A stretch of DNA of 64,000 nucleotides from Aspergillus flavus (taxonomy: Eukaryota > Ascomycota > Eurotiomycetes > Eurotiales > Aspergillaceae): NCBI RefSeq assembly GCF_009017415.1, contig NC_092410.1:682001-746000 (forward strand). The letters are read 5' to 3'. The notes under the pieces are model-generated. The model searched no databases and had not been told where the DNA came from. It was given only the letters and a program-made list of their open reading frames with translations. Below, in pieces: positions 57,949-64,000 of this stretch. Position 1 is the stretch's first letter. The number at the start of each line of letters is the position of its first letter. The position numbers were made by a program, and so were the translations under genes.

Positions 57949-58580
57949 GTTGGTCGATCAAATGCCGACGCTGTGGCGAAGATAGAGTGATGACATCAAG
58001 CTCGACGATATCAAATTAGCTGTAGCCGGACTAGCAACAGCAGAAGAGCTCAGAACGGAATGTCATGTCGAGGGTCAATGGTAGCTGATGGAAAAGAGAG
58101 GGTGAATGAAAGAAAAGTTGAGGGTCACTCTGGCGGGCCGCTAAGCCAGATCGGGTCCTGATCCTCCATTGGGAACAAACGACAGCGGTCGCTAAACCAG
58201 ATCCAGTGTGTGGGGCGTGGTGGGTCAGGCGCTCAGGCACTCGGCGCTCAGGAACGCTCATCATCGTCCTCTTCCTGTTCCTACGCCGGTAGTCGTTTGT
58301 GCCTACTAATTATAAAGGGAACAGCTCTCCCTATGTCGTTCTCTTCATCTTTTATTACTGTTATGCGACTGCACGCATCTCGCAAATTCCTACCTAATCT
58401 CCGTGGCTGGCCGGAGCTCCACGGGGCTCCACGGAGTCTCCATGGAGGTTGAGCGGCACTTGCCCGATTTGGGAGTATATATGGCTCACGGCTTCTGTCA
58501 TTTTTCTCTGCTGCTGCTTCTCCAACGCCTTTCTGCCTCTTCTGCTCAGTTCTGTCAACTCTGATCTTAGATCGTTCATC
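57949..58580. promoter_or_regulatory. divergent promoter between regulator and MFS transporter
   Basis: 0.63 kb serving the regulator (leftward) and the transporter (rightward). Contains two direct copies of a 10-base word ggcgctcagg (58228-58237 and 58243-58252, 15 bp apart), a cluster of ctccacgg-type words at about 58418-58447, and a TATA-like TATATAT at 58476-58482, about 100 bp before the transporter ATG. The repeats are candidate binding sites for the pathway regulator. Confidence 0.55.
58228..58252. repeat. 10-base direct repeat in divergent promoter
   Basis: ggcgctcagg occurs at 58228-58237 and 58243-58252, one and a half helical turns apart start to start. Possible operator for a dimeric regulator; function inferred only from position. 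Confidence 0.5.
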
Positions 58581-60091
58581 ATGTCCGCGACAGTGGACAA
58601 CACCGAGGCTAACGCCTCCCCTCCGAAAGAGTTCACGTAAGGGCCAGTCTATTTCCTCCCTCTGAATACCGCTGATTCTGTGAGATAGGCTTCGCTCGAC
58701 AATTGCGCTGATTGGAGCCTTCATGGCCCTCTTCTGCACCCTGGGGTTCCAGAATGCCTTTGGGGTCTTCCAGGCATTCTATCATGCCACCATACTACGC
58801 GATCATTCCGAGTTCGATATCGCCTGGATTGGCTCCCTATTGACGTTCATGATATTTTTCTTTGCAGCGCCTGCGGGCGTCCTGGTGGACCGGGTTGGTC
58901 CCACAGTAAGTCGTTGTAGGCGAGAACAAGAGGTAGCATTCACTCACCCGTCATCTGCAGCCGCTGCTCACCTTCGGCGCCATTGCAACTATCCTGGCAA
59001 CCTTCATGATCTCACTATGTAAGGAGCTGTATCAGTTCCTACTAGCCCAAGGTATACTGCTAGGCATCGGCAACGCCTTCCTGCTTTGTCCGGCCATGGC
59101 TACCGTCACCCGTCTGTTTGATCACCACCGCGGCGCCGCCAACGGAATCATGATCGCCGGGTCCTCCATCGGCGGTATCATCTGGCCCATCATGCTCGAT
59201 CAGCTGCTCAACAAGGACGGCGTCAGCTTTGGCTGGACCTTCCGCATCGTCGGCTTCGTGGTGCTGCCCCTATGTCTCTTCATGGTCGCGACCATCCGCC
59301 CGGCTCCCAAGACACCGCACGATTCGGACAGGGAGGGGATAGAGCTGTCGCACGGCGAGTCAGAGAGCGACCACAAGGCGCAAGGGGCAGAAGGGCCGGC
59401 GGCGATTATCAAGAACCCGACCTTCCTCATCCTCTGTGCCGGTCTCTCGGTAGCCACCTTCGGCCTCTTCAGCCCTCTCTTCTTCATCTCCACCTACGCC
59501 ACCGACCAAGGTTTGTCCGTCAGCTTGGCCTTTTACCTCGTGTCCATGCTCAACGGCGCCTCCATGGTCGGGCGTGTCTCCACGGGCTTTCTGGCCGATC
59601 GCTACGGGAACTTCAACCTGTGCTTCTTGACGATTGCCTCCTCTGGGTTGATTGCCATGTGCTGGACCAAGGCCACGAACACCGTGGGCATCATCTTCTT
59701 TGCCCTAGCCTACGGATACACGTCCGGGGTAAGTCCGTCTGATCTAAAGAAGAACCCTCCGGGTCCTAACACCGCGGTTGCAGGCCATGTTCAGTCTCCA
59801 AACCCCGTGTGCCGCCCAGCTCTCGACGCCCGAGTCGAGGGGGGCTGCCGTCGGCATTCTCTTTGTCGCGCCAGCAATTCCGTAAGTATCGTCCTCTTCT
59901 CTCGAATAGCTCGTTCTTGCCGACTAACTCACTCCTACAGCGGATTGGTCGGCACCCCCATCAGCGGGCGCCTGCTCAAGCACGGCTATCTAGCCCTTTC
60001 GATGTATTCGGGGGCGGCGTTGTTAGCTGGGGCAGGGCTAGTGCTGATCGCACGGCTGCGCCAAAACACAAAGCTGATGGCAAAGGTGTAG
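58581..60091 (+). CDS. MFS transporter, monocarboxylate-transporter-like
   Basis: Membrane carrier of 429 residues from exons 58581-58636, 58689-58905, 58961-59728, 59784-59881 and 59941-60091 (introns 52-59 bp, all in phase). It begins with a short polar tail, then helices with [31 protein letters not shown] and VLVDRVGPT, the pattern of fungal monocarboxylate-type MFS proteins found in many toxin and pigment clusters. [29 protein letters not shown] and GGIIWPIM lie in the N-terminal half. A hydrophilic loop (residues about 200-230) separates it from the C-terminal half with [13 protein letters not shown] and a final GTPISG. It diverges from a Zn2Cys6 gene and lies next to the P450, so export of, or self-protection against, the PKS-NRPS product is the natural guess; substrate not predictable. 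Confidence 0.9.
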
Positions 60092-60689
60092 TTGTTCTTC
60101 TGCAGCTGAAAGTGGGCGTTGCGTCTACCTTTGCTCCGTCTGTGGGTTGTTCTGCGTTTCTAATGGTCTGTCAATCCTTGCTTTTGGATGCGATGGCTTG
60201 ATCAGGATCTGTTACGTGTGTTATTGTTTGATGTGTCTACAACAAATCCCTACTTTAGGAATAGAGAAATAATATAATAGCTGATTTGCCATTGTGTCAT
60301 CCGTGTCTTCAGTTGTAAGATGAGGTTTGTCGGCACTCGGCCATACACGTAAACATTATATATATTCACAATCCCTGCAAGCCGCAATTACTGCAAGAAA
60401 ACATCCTGAGCCCTAGAGATGGTCGCATGTAGACGTCTAATATTGGTCTTTTAGTTCCAGGTATTTATTTTACCTAAACAGAGTTCCGTGGGGTATGTGG
60501 AAAAAAGATTCTCATTGATCTGCCTCACGGGTACCAACAAAACATACCAATTATGGACGGCTAATGCGGTCGTGAACCACTCTTCCGGAAAGAAGAGCGT
60601 TCCATACGAATTAAAATTTAGAAGTCGATTGATTGAAAAGGAATCCGGTGTTGGCAGCGGATATCAAACATTCAAGTATTTTCCCCTAC
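60092..60689. other. intergenic between convergent genes
   Basis: 0.6 kb between the ends of the MFS and P450 genes. No gene seen; expected to hold both terminators. Confidence 0.5.
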
Positions 60690-62601
60690 CTAGATAGCGG
60701 GTCTGAATTCTACTTCCACGTCCCGGTTGATCGTGAAGCCAGCTTCCGATTTCTCTCCTTGACCAGGCAGTGCAGGGGGTACATGCAACGTATACTTGTC
60801 CGTCACAGCCAGAATTGCTAGCTTCAGAATCACCTCTGCCATATTCTTGCCTAGGCACTTGTCACGTCCGATCCCCCAGCGAACAAATCCAAAGCGATAC
60901 CGCGCGGGGTCCAGACCGAAAAATCGCTCCGGGCGGAAAGCATCAGCCTCTGTTCCCCAGATACTTTCGTTTTTGTTCAGCCGGTTCACGTCCACGATCG
61001 TTGGCGTGTGAGCAGGAATGTGGAATCCCCCAATGCGCTTGGGGCTGGCGTTACATTCGGGTAGGGTAAAGTCTGACTCTGTTAGTGAATCCGGGGTATC
61101 TCACTGCGTCGGTCGGCAAATGAAGAACGTACACATAGCAGGGGTAACGCGGATCGACTCCAGGAGCGAGAAATGCAGCAGGGTGTTCTGTTTGCTAATA
61201 TAGTCCCCTACCGTATATCCGGGTTGGGCTCTGTGAGCGGAAATCTCAGCCCTGAGCTTTTTCTGCATGGCTTGGTCCTTCGCCAAGTGCTGAAAGATAA
61301 GCGCTAAGATAGATCCGGTTATATCAATATTCGTGAAAAGCATTTCGTCCAGAGATTGTAGAAACTGGAAGGGCATTAGTTACATTCGAGTGGGTGTTCG
61401 AGCTTGACTTACCTCCGGAAGGCTCATGTCACCGGCTTCGACACCTACGTATATCTTTTCTGCTGGACACGAGAGCTTTTTCTACAGGCTTATCAGATAC
61501 TCCTGGATATAACATTGGGACGACGGTACCTCTCTTGCAAGCTTGATCTGGGCGAGGTTGAAAGCCTTCCACTGCGTCTGGAACGAGTCCATCAGTCGCT
61601 TCTCAGCAGTCGGCAATTTGTTATACCATTTGGACATCACTCGCTTGTTGAGAAACGCGACGAAAATGATCTTCTCGTGAAGTTCGTTCATAGTACTTAG
61701 AAAGGCGTAGTTCTTTGCGTATGGTTAGCCACATTCAAATTGTCAATGTTCCAGGCCACACACTTCCTCACTGAACGTCTCGCCATAGATGCTGATCGCG
61801 ATGGACCTCAGGGACAGATCCTTGCACCGCTTCTTCACATCCTGCACAAACACATCTTTCTGGGTGCTCCTTCTGGTTGGGTTCTCTGACAGATGACTGA
61901 CCCAAGAGTCAATCTCCTGAGAGAATCGTTTCATCATGGAACGGCTGGCTCGATAGGAAAATTCCGGGTCCATATGACTACGCGCAAGCTTCCACTTGGT
62001 GCCTCCCAGCTGTCCCACACATTGTCCTAGAAGTCTACATATGATGGTGGTTATGAGAAGTTGGAGACTGTACTTGTGAGGTCCCACTTACTGCCCTGCA
62101 TAGTCACCCATATTCATGTTTTCAGGCTTGTAATGCGAGTTGGCGTCCTTTCGGTGGAATTCCTGGAGATGCTCTGGTGCGAAAATAACGAGCTCCTTCG
62201 ATTTTCCGTTACGAACGAGATATGGCTCTGAACCGGCAAGGTCCTCGCCAGCCTTTGACAGTTGTTTCCTGCATGGATAATGTCAGTGTGGTTCCTATAG
62301 CCCAGAGTCAATTGGTCTCTATACCCATGAGTGAATCTCATGAACCGCGTATTGTCCGGATATTCCTTGATGCTCTGGTTCTCATCATTCTTGAATTCCT
62401 GGCGCAGAGTTTTCCGTTAGTAACTGGATTGATGCTGGTAGCGATTAGAAGCATGTTCCGTACATCTGTTCCTACGAAGAAGCTTGAAAGTGCCAGGTAG
62501 ATCACAATACTAGCCACCACCGCCACCGCGGCGGCAATCCCTATCTTGGGCAGCTTCATATGGCTACCGGCAAGGAAGTCAGACTTCATAGGCGAGGCCA
62601 T
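60690..62601 (-). CDS. cytochrome P450 monooxygenase
   Basis: Membrane-anchored P450 of 508 residues in eight exons: 62601-62464, 62398-62325, 62268-62092, 62034-61764, 61712-61530, 61481-61413, 61364-61133 and 61072-60690. All seven introns (48-65 bp) agree in phase and most have CTAAC or CTGAC branch sites. The N-terminal anchor is at residues about 20-40 (IGIAAAVAVVASIVIYLALS). The I-helix reads DEMLFTNIDITGSIL, a form seen in fungal cluster P450s. The ExxR motif is in LLESIRVTPAM, with YFTLPE after the seventh intron. The PERF-type text is FRPERF, and the haem loop is FVRWGIGRDKCLGKNMA with the Cys ligand. It is the only P450 at the PKS-NRPS locus and probably oxidises the released hybrid product in the ER. 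Confidence 0.92.
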
Positions 62602-64000
62602 TTTTTGTCCTTCCTGGAAGACGAGTTGAGTACGCAAGTTTGGAATTCACTGGTTGACGATAGTCCAGGACTGAATCTTCATGTCCACGAAGGCTATAGT
62701 CATAGACCACGAATGCCAGGTGTTTGTTGCCATACTTCTCCAGCATACCTCCGCTCTCTCTGCGAGCGTCGACCGCTCCTCAGCTCATCCGAACGGAATA
62801 TGTCCGGCTTATGTGAGCCGGGCTTTCCCCCCGCACGAAACCTACCAGTGGTTCTGCCCCGTATTCCTCGCTTCCACTCAACATAATAACCATTGTTTGT
62901 GCTACAGAACTTGAAGCCTAAAGGCCGTCCGCATGATTTTATCCACCACTCGAGCCCACCTGCCGGTGAAAAAGGCCGTGGTAGCGTTGTAATAGTGTGT
63001 CACAGGATTGCCATCCTAGGCTAGGGGTGAGCATTTACCGGCGTGCGAAGACGTAGATCTGGGGGAGGAATCCTTCGACCGGGGTGAGAGCGATCGCAAT
63101 ATGATTGTCTCTCGTGCTTATCATTGGGGGCGAGAAAAGGGCGGACGATGAGCATCGGCCATTTAGCCGGAAGGGCCTAGAAATCTCGGCCGAGCTGGTA
63201 TTTGTGTCCTTTCGGTCTTTCTTCTTGTTCGTGGAATAACAGGCAGTTCGGCCAGATGGCCTGCGACTGTGTAAGATCCTGGTCGTTTTGCTTGCTCCGT
63301 CTGTCCTGCTCGTTTCTAAAATGGGACTTTTACAAATCATACACTAATAACAAGCCCCCCTGCTGCGACCTCAATCCTGCCTGGCTGGCTTGGCGCAAGA
63401 GGGGATTACTAGGATAGATTAGACCACATTGACACGTCTTATTATGAATACACCGTGCTGAGTAAGTATCTATCTAATTATTTCGCCGTGTATTCTGGTA
63501 AAGGCCATAATTGGTTCATCATATTGGCGGGATCCGTCAGCAGGGAGGGACTCGAGTTCACGCTGCAGATGCGATGCCCCAGTCTCACACCAGTCAGAGG
63601 CGTATTCAAAGATATGCCCAAGGAAAACGCCCTCCAGGCCACCACAATGATGGCATTGGAGACCTGTTCAAGTGAGGCATAGCTAAAGTCTACAGCTACG
63701 GATCATGGAGGTGCTCCCAGAATCGTGTTTACAATAATAACACCTAAATATGTGGTTCATATACCATCGCAGAAGTGCTTGAATTAATTATTTTTTTTTT
63801 TTTTGAATCCCATAGTCTGTCCTATTAAGCACCGTAACTAACAAAACAAAATACCTCTGCACGGCATATGAGTTAGCTCTTTTCATGACTAAAATATCTT
63901 AACAACAATACGTCAAAAGGGCCTCGTACCCGGACCCTAATTAAAAATACCACATCAAATACGAACAATAGCCTCAGGAACCTTTTTTTTTTTTTTTCTT
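62602..64000. other. no convincing gene; T-runs
   Basis: 1.4 kb beyond the P450 start. Several short frames exist on both strands but none has family-like text. T-runs at 63791-63804 and 63983-63997 are near the window end. The first few hundred bases should contain the P450 promoter. Confidence 0.5.

Noticed and set aside
61100..61132. 33-bp intron near the end of the P450 gene
   Set aside because: Too short. A 60-bp intron (61073-61132) with a CTAAC branch site gives the canonical PAMYFTLPE text instead.
63455..63682. 75-codon frame near the window end, and an opposite-strand open stretch
   Set aside because: No recognisable motif, no splice continuity, short.

Overview
The window is nuclear DNA of a filamentous ascomycete, most likely of the Eurotiales (Aspergillus/Penicillium type). 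The evidence is many short introns (mostly 46-115 bp) with GT..AG ends and CTAAC/CTGAC-like branch sites, fungal Zn2Cys6 regulators, a CipC-like protein, secreted GH3 and GH115 enzymes, and two large fungal secondary-metabolite synthases. There are no bacterial features, and I saw no CRISPR array, rRNA, tRNA or intact transposon. All exon structures below were worked out by hand from reading frames, splice signals and motif continuity.

Layout. (1) 1-9849: the 3' part of a multimodular NRPS (A-T-C-A-T-C-A-T-Ct) whose 5' end lies outside the window. The first visible A-T pair looks degenerate. (2) 11.3-16.3 kb: an MDR oxidoreductase, a CipC-like small gene whose frame appears broken, and a 10-exon MFS transporter. 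(3) 17.1-23.2 kb: a secreted GH3 glycosidase followed by a secreted GH115-type alpha-glucuronidase, a plant-polysaccharide pair. (4) 23.6-26.1 kb: a hypothetical gene and a BBE-like FAD oxidase, both on the minus strand. (5) 26.8-33.4 kb: a zone with decaying genes. It holds the C-terminal part of a chimeric terpene cyclase/prenyltransferase with an in-frame stop, the haem-binding end of a cytochrome P450, one apparently intact large membrane protein (29.0-31.5 kb), and a wrecked FMN-dependent 2-hydroxy-acid dehydrogenase, next to an AT-rich island. (6) 34.4-39.4 kb: a Zn2Cys6 regulator, a PIG3-like quinone oxidoreductase and a small hypothetical gene. (7) 39.7-62.6 kb: a PKS-NRPS locus made of a Zn2Cys6 regulator, an intron-less 3946-residue hybrid synthase (KS-AT-DH-MT-psiER-KR-ACP-C-A-T-R), a second Zn2Cys6 regulator diverging from an MFS transporter, and an 8-exon P450. 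(8) 62.6-64 kb: no convincing gene.

How the genes may work together. At the right-hand locus the hybrid synthase would build a methylated, reduced polyketide, condense it with one amino acid and release it through the terminal R-type domain. That domain has Phe where reductases have the catalytic Tyr, so release is probably Dieckmann-type, giving a tetramic-acid-like core. The P450 would then oxidise the product, the MFS protein would export or detoxify it, and one or both regulators would switch the locus on. No ER domain and no adjacent trans-ER are visible. The two MDR proteins in the window (11.4 and 36.5 kb) are the only in-window candidates for that role, and weak ones. The left NRPS is a separate locus continuing upstream. 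The middle of the window looks like the remains of a third, terpenoid, locus.
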